From: Asparagopsis taxiformis
Taxonomy: Eukaryota; Rhodophyta; Florideophyceae; Bonnemaisoniales; Bonnemaisoniaceae
NCBI GenBank assembly: GCA_030407315.1
Contig: JALQPE010002106.1
Coordinates: 1 to 64,000 of the forward strand
Direction: 5' to 3'
Length of the DNA: 64,000 bases
Shown: piece by piece, positions 54,325 through 64,000 of the stretch
Layout of the letters: every line of letters starts with the position of its first letter
Position numbering within the stretch: position 1 is the stretch's first letter
The notes under the pieces: model-generated
Told to the model about the DNA's origin: nothing
The model's database searches: none
What the model saw: only the letters and a program-made list of their open reading frames with translations
Program-made: the position numbers and the translations under genes

Positions 54325-57300
54325 ATGACGAATAAGCGCAGGCGCAACAGCAATCCGATCGTTGACGACGCAACCGTGCCAATTCTGCGCGAACCCGCTA
54401 GCCCTTGGGAGGATTCTAGTGACATGGGTACACGTCGAAACGTAGGTCGCGCCGCCCGCGAAACTACTCTCGCTGGCAAAGACTTCCTCCGCCTCTTGCT
54501 GGATTTATTCGCCCACTCAAGTTTCGCAGACTTGACGGACAAGCCGGGAGGTTTCACATACGCGGACCTTGGCGCTTGGGTTGCGCAGGGCACGGAAGAA
54601 CAATTTGCGGCGCTGCAAGGTCGACTCAGCATGGCCTTCAGCGGTCGTTCGAAGAATGCTGGAGTCGAGGCGGATGTTGCCGAAATCGTCATGGCAGAGA
54701 TGAACGTTGAGCGAGCCAAGCAGATTGTTCGTCTGGCATTACCCATTGCCGAGTTTTCAAGACAGGATGAGCGTATCGGGCAATGGGTTGAGCACTGCAT
54801 CCTTTCTGGGATCGTGCCGCAGACCTTCCTTATTGGATGTAACATGCTTCCTTCGCCACTACAGGCGCCGCAGCGCGGGGAACCAAGCGCCTTCGTTCTT
54901 GCTCCACCGGAAACGTTCGAGGTATTGATGTATTTCCAAGCGTTGTCTATCATCCGAAATCACAACAAGAACCTGCCGCGTCGCCGAATAGGCGACGCGG
55001 CCGAAGAGGGGAACGAAGCCGCACGCGTCCCAGCCCATCGGAAAAGCACTAATCGAGCTTGTTACGTGGTTCAAGTTTTATACCATGCTTGGACCGATGT
55101 GGCCTTCGCCGCAAAGTTTTCCAGCTTGAAGAGTTGATGGCGCCGTACATCATTTTCGACAGCAGTGAGCATTGGTTTGACGTGCTCGATGAAGGTCTAT
55201 TCGCACCGATGGAGCAGAAGCTAGATCTCTACCACGACAAAGCTCCCCTATCTCATCCTGATGGATATGGTGGAAAAGTAGAGACAAGAACCAGTGCGCA
55301 GCACAGTGTATTTAGGGACCTTGTGAGGAAGTTCTTCGACCGGTTGCAGTTTCTTATCGTCAACCCGGACCTGTACACCTGGCCGGAGTCCGACCGCTGG
55401 GGGGCGCTGGAAATATACTTGTCAAGCGGAAATCCGGACAAGCTGCCAGCGTACTTTGACACCCTCGACGAAGACGTTATGGCTGTCCTCCGCCCAGCAC
55501 CACAAGCCGCGGACGCAGAAAAGGTCCCCAAGCCGGTTGATGACACTCCCACTCGTCGCAACACAGGAGGGAGAGGTTTGGTTCCGTCGACAAGACACAC
55601 AACCAGGCTTCAACTTGGACCTGGGAGGACCAGTCTTACTGCCCAAGGGCCGTCTCCCCCGTCACCGTCACCCCATGCGACAGAAGAGCAGGAAAGTGAA
55701 GGGCAGGCTCTCGCAAAGGACTTTCTTTCGAAAATGAGTCAGTATTGCCGGGTGTATGACGTCCCTTTCGAAGATTTGGTCAGTGCCGACGAGAGCCGAG
55801 AACACGTGCCCATCACGGGCAACGTTCAGCTCATTCTGACAGATCCGCCCTACAATGTTCGTCGTAAGAGGAACGATTCCAACTCTTCGTACGACAGGCT
55901 AACTGCAGAAGATATGCAGGCTAGCATCGAAGTGTTTGACGAGCTGTTGCGCCCCGGTGGCCACGGCACCGTGTTCTGCTCCGTTTTGCAGTTCTACGAA
56001 TGGTTCCATTACTTGGAAACGTACAAAGGACCGCAGTCAGAAGGCCCAACCGATGCTGCTGCCAGTGATGATGGGTCGGATGAAGAAGAGGTTACGTCCA
56101 TGAATTCGGACTCCGAAGCATCGCAGCACAGTGGCGAAGAAAGTGCGGATGAGGATGAGGAGGAGGACGTCGTTCGGAATTCAGTTTTCTTCGTTGACGA
56201 AGTACCTCTGTTGTTTGTCCGACTACCTGGGCACCTCTATCAAATGCCGGGGCGGAAGAGGTACCAACGCATGAACATGGCAGAGGTCGCTATCCACTTC
56301 TGGAAGCGAGGTGTTCCGTTCAAGACCGGAAGCGAGATGGTGGCCTATAGGAACCACGGATACATGGACGGCACGTACCCGGCGTGGTGCAACGTCACCA
56401 TCAATATGCCCGCCATCGATTCGAATGAGATGGTGTGGCGAACAAGGAGCACAACCGGTGCTACGGTCAGAGTTCGTGCAGAGCAGAAGAGCGTCGCTCT
56501 CATGATGGAGTTGATCAGCCAGCATTCACAGCCTGGTGATATTGTTGTCGATCCATTCTCTGGCACTTTCGCAACGGGAAAAGCAGCTATGAGCTTGCCT
56601 GAGCACCGTGTTTTCGTTGGCAGTGACATGGACAAATTGTGTGTGGCACGATCGCTTCCAAAGCTGTGTGCAGTCATGTCACGTGTAATTCTTTCAAACA
56701 ACACTGACATGAGGGTCACGACAGAAGCGAAACAGAGTGCTGAGAAGTTCTTGGCGTCCCCCTCTGTCACGATGCGTACGCAGAGGGAACGCAGGATCAT
56801 CGAACCCCCACCTGGCCTTCCCCTGTACCAGAGGTTCCCGAAATATATTCGGCAGTACCTCTGGCAGCTGTGCCCAGAGTCGATTGCGTCGCACGAGCAC
56901 ATGGAAAAACCGGTACATTATTGGCCACCTTCCCTGCGCCGCTGGTTGCAAACTGAAAACCCTCGCGTGATGCGGGCACACGATTGTGTTGCGAAAAAAT
57001 CGAGCGTTCGACCATCGCTGATTAAGCATCCAAATGCAGGAAGAGGGCTCTTCGCTGAACAGACCTTTAATGTTGGCGACGAAGTATGTGCATACTACGG
57101 AACTGTTGTGTACTCTGATATGAGCAAGGAGTCGATGAAGTTCGCGTACGGAGAGGGTCACATGGCGATAACGAAGGAAACATTCTTGATGTATGCCATC
57201 AAGCTGTATGCAACGGCGGAGGACGACGAAAACATCGAGCATCCAATTTGGATTGTTCCGGCTCCGTTCTGTTCGGCGCAGTTCATCAACGACCCGCGGT

Positions 57301-57512
57301 ATTTGCGAGGTGAGGACACTCCGGCGGAAGACACCAGGCAGATGGCCAACGTCGAGTTTGTCGAGAACTACAGCAGCGGTTCGACGGGGAAGAAGCTCAA
57401 GGCGAAGGACCTAGAAAATCCGAAGATCATCGTAGTACGGGCAATCCGCGATATCCGTCCGGGGCAGGAGCTCTACGTTCATTATGGGACAGCGTTTAGA
57501 GCATGGAATTAG
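54325..57512 (+). CDS. beta-class DNA methyltransferase fused to SET domain
   Basis: Two overlapping frames, 54325-55137 (270 codons) and 55059-57512 (817), look like one gene with a 1-nt shift near the TTTT at 55117-55120, since ...DVAFAAK of the first continues sensibly as VFQLEELMAPY in the second. The first part matches no family I know. The second has LILTDPPYNV (motif IV, about residue 261), ELLRPGGHGTVFC, a long acidic insert, and QPGDIVVDPFSGTF (motif I, about 497); IV before I with DPPY indicates a beta-class amino-methyltransferase, probably for N6-adenine. Residues about 650-810 form a SET domain: NAGRGLFAEQTFNVGDEV, FINDPRYL at the NHxC position, and ELYVHYGTAF at the end. A nuclear DNA plus histone-type lysine methyltransferase is inferred; no targets are known. 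Confidence 0.75.
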
Positions 57513-57772
57513 GGTCACGAAAGATGTTTTCATTTCGACTACAAATAAAGCTACGTTCCAGAGTTGAAGTATATCATATAATGCAGCATGTCCAGCCACC
57601 ATTAGTCCAGGGTGAAACCTATTGAGCAGTACTCGCCTGTCAAAAACCAATCGTTCACACTCTAGGTGCACTTCGTCCGAGCAGTGAACCTGACTGCTTG
57701 GTTGCTGTTATGCGTGCAGATGCAAAATACACGACCAAGTTGAAATGGACGCCCGGTGGATGTCCAGCTCAG
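57513..57772. other. intergenic, start of flanking module
   Basis: Downstream of the SET stop there is an AT-rich stretch (AATAAAG at 57544 could act in polyadenylation), then sequence resembling a module end (GGACGCCCGGTGG..., about 57730-57770). Confidence 0.4.
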
Positions 57773-57953
57773 TTGCATTGCTGGCCAGCCTAGAAATTGT
57801 ATAATTTCGGGCAGCAAAAATATTATAAAAAACCTTGATTTCAGCGGGTCGATTGTGCCGTACGGCACACCCCCATCTCAAAAACATGTTCACATGTGCA
57901 TGTTTTTGAGAATAGCCCAAATTTTATCTCAAATCAGGGTGTTCCCCGGATAA
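57773..57953. repeat. flanking module, 5' side of right ParB gene
   Basis: Minus-oriented module with GTGCCGTACGGCAC at 57855-57868 and the 12-bp-arm hairpin. It also sits between the SET gene and the ParB gene, so each gene has one on both sides. Confidence 0.85.
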
Positions 57954-58281
57954 AGGGGTGCTCGCAGCCGCCCCAAAAGCCTCCTAGCTTGACAGCTGTA
58001 ATTTTAACACATTACACATCAAGGACACTGCCTGCTTCACGCCACCTCGTCAGGTTTCGAGAGCCCGACTCGGGCCCGTTCCGAACGGACACTCACATCT
58101 CGATTGCCTGTCTTGCATTCCAGCGGTCACGATAGGTGTGTACCTAACAAAATTTCGGTTGTATTGTGTTATTATTTCCAGCGATTGGCGTTCACGACCA
58201 TTCTTCAACGTGAAACATACCATCCACATCACTCGAATACGTCAACGTCAACCATCTCTTTTCCTTTCCAAGTCAACAACC

Positions 58282-61200
58282 ATGGCGGATACGCATTTCA
58301 GCAGTTTGTTTTCAACGGTTTGCGGCGATCAAGTGAGCGCGTCAGCGGAGTCGCGCGGACTCAAGCGCGGCGTCGATGTTGATTTGTTTGCGGACGTGGA
58401 CGGTGCGGCTGTGCATATTGGGACGGCTTCGGTGAGCACTGCTGGTGGCGATGTTGGCCTTCCGCGCACGCTGCACAACCACAAGCTGCCGGAAACCGAC
58501 GAGGCGGACTATATCGTCGTGCGCAACATTGCGACTAAGGACAAGTTCAAGGACCTCCCGTTCCCGTACATGTTTGATGGCGCCGAGGGACCGCCGGAGA
58601 CGATGGGTGGAGCATACGCCGCGGCGTTTTACCCTTGGGATACTCGGATGATGCGCCCCGCTGCGGAGGATGGCCCTAGCGACATTCGTACCCCTGCTGC
58701 AGCGTCAAACTTCAACGCAGCGACGAACCAGGCCAGCTCGGGACGGATGCCCAGTACCGGTCCAGCAGGCGAAATCACTGGTTCGGGGGGTACGAAGCAT
58801 CCAGCACGCTCCACTCCGGTTTCGGGAGGCACGAAGCGCCCTGCTCGCTCTGCAAGACCCTCCAGTGGAGGCACGAAGCACCCTGCTCGCTCCAACGTCA
58901 CCGAAGCTACTACGCAGGACGTAACCGAGGTGGACGACGAACCGGAGGTGGCGGAGAGCATTCGTGAGCAGCAGGGGACGCAAATTACGGTGCCCAAGTT
59001 TGTGACGTCGGATTACGTCGGAGAAGGAGCGACTGTGTTGGTGAGGCAGCTAGTGGAACCGGCCGTGACCCTTCGGGATGTGAAAGAAGACCACGTGGAG
59101 GACCTGCGCAACAATATGTTGGCTGTGGGGTATGTGAGCTCTTCGCGTATCACTGTGACGGTGCTGAGGTTGCAGAACACGCATCTGCCCGCCGACACGC
59201 GTCTGTTCCAGAATGGCAAATTCCATGCCAATGCGAACGTGACCGTGATCGACGGACTGCATCGTCTCAATGCTATGCATAGCATTGCGGATGACTTCAC
59301 GCGCCTCACCCGTATGCACAGAACCAAGCTGCCACAGGACGCAAACCGCTTGCGCTGGGTTACTCAGCCTCTGGATGTGTACTACCTTCGCCGCAAGGAC
59401 GACAGTGATCTTCAGCCTCATGAGATCATCCACAAGAGTGCAGAGTCGAACCATACGACTGGGACGCAACTGACGGAGCGCTCCCTGGTTCGAATCTTGT
59501 CGTCCATCCAGCAGTTCATCCGTACGATTGCTGTTGCAAATAACGTGGAAAACGCTGGCGACTTGCGTGAGTCTGATGTCATCCGAACATTGTTCGAGGC
59601 GCAGTTCATGGGGATGATGAATTCAACGAACACGGCCCGGCGGTGGACGCGTTTGGCTATAGCAACGCTGAAGCATCCTGTTCTCGACGAAGTGTTGCGT
59701 GAGCTGAACAATTCCGAGCGCCGCAACGAGATTGGGATAACGCACCTGGACCACAAGATAGTGCGCGAGTTGCTGGAAGAAAACTTTGTCTTCGTCTTGC
59801 GTGGTCTTTCGGAGTACTTGAACCCTGCTCATGGTGGACGTCCGGATGGACGCTTTGACGTGAACGACTTCTATACATACGTCCGTCGCGTGACTGCAAT
59901 CGCAAATTCTCTGTACGCTGCGTATGGGCGCCCAAGGAGTATTATGCGCAAGTCATTTCTGAGCACAGAGATGGCAATTGGGTCGGTTAAGCAGCCGAAG
60001 GAGTTGCAATGGCATCTCACCAATGCCATTGCAATGTATAGAGGGGACGACCGGAGCAGTGAGGTTCGAATGCGACGGAGAACCACGCGTTTACATGATT
60101 TGGAAACGAACTTGAAAGAGTTTTTCAATCCGACATTGAAGAAGAAGACTAAGGCTCGACGCAAACGCCGCCCTTCTGCTGCCAATGTGAGACTCACTCA
60201 CAAGAAGCAGCGGAATGTCGAACTTCAGCCTGCTTCGCATGGCATCCGCCGCCGTTCACAGCGACTTCGCTCGACGGGGAGCACACGCCTCGAGGAAGAA
60301 GAGCCGGTTGTGGTACAACAATCCGCCGGGGAAGAAGAGCAGGCCGTTGTTGATAAACCCACCGATCAACAACAAGCCACTGCTTCCGGTGATGAGGTTG
60401 ACGAAGACTCCGCCCGTTCCCCTGATTCTGCCGTTGAGATTGTCCCCCAAGATAACCAACGTGCTGGTGCGACTCCCTCCAACCAAGAATCTGTCCATAA
60501 CGTTTCGGACGAGGAAGAAAACAACAGTGCAGATGAGGGCCATGTCAAAAGCAAGGGGGTCCGCGAAGTGACAATTACATTCACTGTTCCGGAAGGAGTG
60601 GAAGTCGATGAAGACGGTTACATCGTTCGTGACTCTCCTTCTGAACACGACCTCCTGTTCGACGACCGTATGCCATCTCTTCCCGACGATTTCGAAGTCA
60701 AAGACCGAGCCGAAGGGCATCATCTGGCGCAGCGTCCCGCAGACGTCATCACATCGGTGAGGGTTGGCTGTCTGCCTCCGATTGAGCTCAGGTTGTTATT
60801 GGAGAGTGTGGAAATCGATGAGGAGGGCAGAGAGGTGAGGTATTTGAAGCAAGTGGCGATGGACCCTGTGTTTGAGGGGCTGCATATTCCGGAACAACAT
60901 CGGGCTCGTCATCTTGTTTTCGAGATCGACACCATCTATAAGGCGATGTGTGAGCCTACATCGACGTTTCTACCCTCGAGGCTGGACTTCGCCCAGGTTG
61001 CGCGAATGTCTACAAGCTGGAAGGATTCGTATGAGGCCGGCACTGGTATGGCGTACTTCCACAATTGCCGAACGGAAATCAACGAGCGAGGGTATACGGT
61101 GATGCACAATTTCGCGGATGTAAGCTACCTCGATGCGTCGGACAAGTTCCCATTTGACTTGGGTCTCATGGAAGAAATTCCTAACCAGGAATTGTTTCGG

Positions 61201-62205
61201 TACTTCTTGGGAACATGGGAGGGGGAGGAGGTGCACAAGGACCCTGGGAACCGGCAGCTGTGGAGTCCCATTGTCAATACGGGGGACGATGGAACAGATG
61301 AGAAGAACCGGAATGAGGGGAGGGCTCGCTTCACGTCTACGCGCCACTGCCTGGTTGACTATGCCGAGAACGATGAGACGCATATCGACCGGTTCAAGTT
61401 TGTGACGCGGCGAGCCCTGCTGGATGTGTGGTTGGGAATCCTTGTCCGGCTGATAGGGCTGGAGGAGTGCGGTTTACCGGGAGAAAAACTTGTCATGCCG
61501 GCATCTGGGGGACGGTTTTTGATAACGGGAAAGGGGTGTCCTCGGCAGGTCCCACACAATGATTTCCCTGTTCCTCCTCGCGACCGCAAAGATCAACTTC
61601 CGGGTTACTTTGTTATTGCCAACGGAGATGACCCATTCCCTATCTGGGTGTGTCCAGGGTCCCACAAGTACGTCTTTTCCAAAGCGCTGGAATTAGATAT
61701 GTACGCCAAGACGATGAAGCTGAAGAAGGTAATCGTTCCGCCACGTTCAGTCTTCATCGGTCACGGCCATGTACAACATGCCGGGGCAGGGCATGTCCAC
61801 AGAGTTGTGTCACACACGACAACGAGGTATCACACGTATTTCAGGAATGCGTCGTATCCGATTCCCGACAATGTTTCGTTTGGTTTCATCAGGCGGTTGG
61901 GATTCGAAGAAGAAGTAATCGCCAATGCTCCGCGCCGGTCTGCCAGGCAAAGTCAACCGGCACCTGTCAATGTTCGCCACAAGACAGTTGTTCCCATCCC
62001 GGTCAAGAAAGATCGTAGGCCGAAGACAGGGCAGCTCGGAATCATGCGGATGAAGACGACAGAAGCTCCCAAGAAGAGAACCCTCACGCCGGGTCAACAA
62101 TTCATCTTGAGCTATTCAACTCCACAGTTGCCGATAACGCCTATTCTGCCGGGAGATCCTGAATATAGTGAGGACGAAGAGGAAGAACAGTTTTCCGACG
62201 GCTAG
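58282..62205 (+). CDS. ParB-like domain plus PhyH-like 2OG-Fe(II) dioxygenase protein
   Basis: 1,307-residue product; ATG chosen for its context (CAACCATGG) though the frame is open 48 codons further up. Residues about 235-360 resemble ParB/Srx: KEDHVEDLRNNM, SRITVTVLR, then VTVIDGLHRLNAMH near 320. A helical part follows to about 600, a basic KKKTKARRKRR, then an acidic low-complexity linker (about 650-800). The C-terminal third has a phytanoyl-CoA-dioxygenase-like pattern: VPHNDFPVPP (HxD, about 1090), IWVCPGSHKYVF (the PGSH block), SVFIGHGHVQHAG (distal His, about 1165) and an Arg shortly after. Hydroxylation or demethylation of a base or protein is possible, but the substrate is unknown. 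Divergent duplicate of 47863-51785; this copy has no break. Confidence 0.75.
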   Translation: MADTHFSSLFSTVCGDQVSASAESRGLKRGVDVDLFADVDGAAVHIGTASVSTAGGDVGLPRTLHNHKLPETDEADYIVVRNIATKDKFKDLPFPYMFDGAEGPPETMGGAYAAAFYPWDTRMMRPAAEDGPSDIRTPAAASNFNAATNQASSGRMPSTGPAGEITGSGGTKHPARSTPVSGGTKRPARSARPSSGGTKHPARSNVTEATTQDVTEVDDEPEVAESIREQQGTQITVPKFVTSDYVGEGATVLVRQLVEPAVTLRDVKEDHVEDLRNNMLAVGYVSSSRITVTVLRLQNTHLPADTRLFQNGKFHANANVTVIDGLHRLNAMHSIADDFTRLTRMHRTKLPQDANRLRWVTQPLDVYYLRRKDDSDLQPHEIIHKSAESNHTTGTQLTERSLVRILSSIQQFIRTIAVANNVENAGDLRESDVIRTLFEAQFMGMMNSTNTARRWTRLAIATLKHPVLDEVLRELNNSERRNEIGITHLDHKIVRELLEENFVFVLRGLSEYLNPAHGGRPDGRFDVNDFYTYVRRVTAIANSLYAAYGRPRSIMRKSFLSTEMAIGSVKQPKELQWHLTNAIAMYRGDDRSSEVRMRRRTTRLHDLETNLKEFFNPTLKKKTKARRKRRPSAANVRLTHKKQRNVELQPASHGIRRRSQRLRSTGSTRLEEEEPVVVQQSAGEEEQAVVDKPTDQQQATASGDEVDEDSARSPDSAVEIVPQDNQRAGATPSNQESVHNVSDEEENNSADEGHVKSKGVREVTITFTVPEGVEVDEDGYIVRDSPSEHDLLFDDRMPSLPDDFEVKDRAEGHHLAQRPADVITSVRVGCLPPIELRLLLESVEIDEEGREVRYLKQVAMDPVFEGLHIPEQHRARHLVFEIDTIYKAMCEPTSTFLPSRLDFAQVARMSTSWKDSYEAGTGMAYFHNCRTEINERGYTVMHNFADVSYLDASDKFPFDLGLMEEIPNQELFRYFLGTWEGEEVHKDPGNRQLWSPIVNTGDDGTDEKNRNEGRARFTSTRHCLVDYAENDETHIDRFKFVTRRALLDVWLGILVRLIGLEECGLPGEKLVMPASGGRFLITGKGCPRQVPHNDFPVPPRDRKDQLPGYFVIANGDDPFPIWVCPGSHKYVFSKALELDMYAKTMKLKKVIVPPRSVFIGHGHVQHAGAGHVHRVVSHTTTRYHTYFRNASYPIPDNVSFGFIRRLGFEEEVIANAPRRSARQSQPAPVNVRHKTVVPIPVKKDRRPKTGQLGIMRMKTTEAPKKRTLTPGQQFILSYSTPQLPITPILPGDPEYSEDEEEEQFSDG

Positions 62206-62429
62206 ATAGCTTAACAACTACTACTTTGGTAAACAATTATCGAGAATATAATCATCTCCTTTATCACTTTCAATCTATGAACCTACTATAATGTACTTCC
62301 GTTCCATGCTTTCAAACTAGATTGTCCATTCCCTCGTGGGTTGGAGCATGATTTCCAGGACGATTCCCTCACATCTCTAGACTCGATGGTCTATGGTAGA
62401 AATAGCAGAACAATTGGGTTTGTACGTGC

Positions 62430-63010
62430 TTCATCGCCTACTTGCTTCCGGTAATGTGTGGACGTGCACGATACACGATCAACCTGAAATGGACGTCCGG
62501 TGGATGTCCAGCTCAGATGCATTGCTGGCCAGCCCAGAAATTCTACAATTTCGGGCACAAAAAATTATTGCAAAAAACATCGATTTCAGCGGGTCGATTG
62601 TGCCGTATGGCACACCCCCATCTCAAAAACATGTTCACATGTGCATGTTTTTGAGAATAGCCCAAATTTTAATTCAAATGAATGTGTCTAATTTGGCCAC
62701 AACGGCCCCAGGAACCGACCGCCGGCCCCGATCGGGGGCTATCACTGGCGTCTGTAAGCATCAACTGTAAGCCGGAGCCGGCTGACGCCCCGATCGGGGC
62801 TATCACTGGCTTCTATCAGCACCAACTGTAAGCCAAAATGGCGTCTCACGAAGGGTCGATTTCAGGCTCAACACGTCAGGGAAAGGTCTTGGTCCTCGTT
62901 TCATCATGGTCCCGCCCCACTCTCTCACGACCAACCTGAAATGGACGTCCGGTGGATGTCCAGCTCGATTGCACTGCTGGCCAGCCCAGAAATTCTAAAA
63001 TTTCCGAAAA
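62430..63010. repeat. flanking modules, 3' side of right ParB gene
   Basis: Minus-oriented modules with GTGCCGTATGGCAC (one change) at 62600-62613 and a partial module at about 62935-63005. They are separated by two GATCGGGG/CCCCGATC-containing segments that form inverted repeats (CCCCGATCGGGG). Confidence 0.85.
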
Positions 63011-64000
63011 ATCAATTTGGTGGCCCAGCATCTCCTGTGCCGAAAATTCCCGCACTCACTTCTGATATACGTCTAGACGTGTTTCGCACTTATACGCATC
63101 AGGGAAGGCGTCACGGAAGGTTGAGACTACGCTACTTGTGTACCGCGTCGTCTGAAATAGCGAGTAGTGTTTGTTGTATAGTTGTGGAGTATGCGTCTAG
63201 TGGTTTGTAAAGCTTGCAGAACGGGATAGGGATGTGGGTGGCCCTATTTTATGAATACATGAGTACCAATATTCAAGGGTGACAAAGCGGAAAGTCATAG
63301 GCTCATACATGTTTGAGATTGCATAATGGAGAAAATATTTACATCGAAATTTACATGGAGCTGATGGAGGTTTTAAGGATGAGATATGAGAGGAAGAAAA
63401 TTCTTCTGTGGTATGAGGATGTGTTCTGTGGAGGGATGCAATCTTGGGATGGTACAGGGGGAGGTGGAAATGTACGGAGTGCGGGTTTAGAATGGAGTGT
63501 GATTCGGAGAGGAGTGCCGACAAGCATATTATGGGGATTGGGAAGACGCTGCGGGGTGTTGGGGTAGTGAGGGCGGAGGAGGTGTTTAGGTGGGACCGTA
63601 GGAGGGTGCGGTTCAAGGCGCCGAGAGGAGGGGGTTTTAGGAAAGTGAGGAGAAAGAGGGGGAGGGGGTGGCGTCTGTTCTGGCTGTGGTGAGTGGGGAT
63701 GTGATGGAGAAGAATGGGGTTATTGTATTTGGGGAGGGAGGGGAGTGGGAGGAAGGGTGCGAAGTGGGGGGTTGATATGTGTTTCAGAGCGGGGAGGTTT
63801 CTGGGGAGACGGCGGGGGAGCGGGAGCGTGGGCCGGTGGTGGTGGTGTATACGGTATCGAAGATGCGGATGGCGTGGGGGCATGGAGCAGCTGAGGGAGG
63901 GAGGGGTGGAGCAGGTCGGGTACGGGATGGGGAGTGAGAGGTTTTGGAAGAGTAAGCTGCAGGGGAAGTTTGTGGAGAGGGCGAAGGAGAGGGGTTGAAG
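63011..64000. other. outer part of right arm, no confident gene
   Basis: Mirror of 45680-46690. G-rich on this strand; frames at 63313-63567 and 63444-63692 correspond to the uncertain zinc-binding pieces described for the left arm. Confidence 0.4.

Larger units (their letters stand above)
52683..57772. other. centre of the inverted repeat (about 5.1 kb)
   Basis: Single-copy spacer between the arms, holding a tandem repeat with a hairpin (53200-53560), one plus-oriented module (53818-53980) and the methyltransferase-SET gene. 52683-53200 contains no gene that I can support. Confidence 0.85.
57773..64000. repeat. giant inverted repeat, right arm (continues past window)
   Basis: Mirror of 45680-52682. 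Carries the open copy of the ParB/dioxygenase gene. Positions sum to about 110,067 with the left arm across the gene, then to 109,680 outside the extra left-arm module, which shows that only one block of about 390 bp differs on that side. Confidence 0.95.

Noticed and set aside
58138..58281. Upstream 48-codon extension of the ParB/dioxygenase gene
   Set aside because: The ATG at 58282 has a strong context and starts the acidic, gene-like sequence; the upstream stretch reads like untranslated leader.
54325..62205. Bacterial or phage contamination suggested by ParB and DPPY methyltransferase
   Set aside because: The locus also carries SET and PhyH-like domains and shares its ParB/methyltransferase pairing with a eukaryotic DUF7869-type transposon in the same contig.
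45680..64000. Inverted repeat as pure assembly artefact
   Set aside because: The arms differ by substitutions, a 1-nt indel and two module-number differences, and they end at defined inner points around a unique centre. An artefact is less likely, though long reads are needed to exclude it.

Overview
The window is eukaryotic, repeat-rich accessory DNA. It holds three related Ty1/copia elements, two Ty3/gypsy fragments, a degraded hAT transposase, two copies of a transposon with a DUF7869-like (RNase H-fold) transposase, satellite-like repeats, and a giant inverted repeat carrying DNA- and chromatin-modification genes. A spliceosomal intron (GTAAGT...polypyrimidine-AG) in the copia leaders and copia/gypsy/hAT content exclude a bacterial source. 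A TE-dense alga or protist would fit, but the lineage cannot be fixed from the sequence.

Layout. 1-9607: copia-L, minus strand, decayed gag-pol, a zinc-finger ORF, and a 3.8-kb 24-bp minisatellite in its leader. 9608-11881: 3' end of a gypsy element (plus strand) with an antisense ORF and its LTR, cut into by copia-L. 11882-16723: C-terminal remnant of a DUF7869-type transposase, repeats, a hAT remnant and unassigned coding-like fragments. 16724-23137: copia-M, complete, with intact gag-pol and target-site duplication ACGAA. 23143-24659: small unassigned ORFs. 24660-31417: gypsy-R (minus strand), 5' LTR, gag and pol, truncated in integrase. 31418-about 44050: a DUF7869-type transposon with a ParB-like/adenine-methyltransferase gene and a transposase gene. 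The transposase is split by copia-R (37268-43680, duplication GGAAA). 44100-45600: tandem repeats rich in GGACGTCC and CTAGTA.

45680-64000 (continuing past the end): a nearly identical inverted repeat. The arms are 45680-52682 and 57773-64000, with a 5.1-kb centre. Each arm carries a gene of about 1,300 codons joining a ParB-like domain to a phytanoyl-CoA-dioxygenase-like 2OG-Fe(II) domain; the left copy has a 1-nt frameshift. The centre carries a beta-class (motif IV before motif I) DPPY DNA methyltransferase followed by a SET domain. All three genes are bracketed by modules of about 385 bp containing the palindrome GTGCCGTACGGCAC.

The most notable signal is this ParB/dioxygenase plus methyltransferase/SET set. 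The DUF7869-type transposon in the same window has ParB and methyltransferase domains in one gene, which suggests that the two activities work together in mobile DNA of this genome. A second notable signal is that the copia zinc-finger ORF has no start codon in the DNA: in all three copies, removing a 97-99-bp leader intron would join A to TG and create one.
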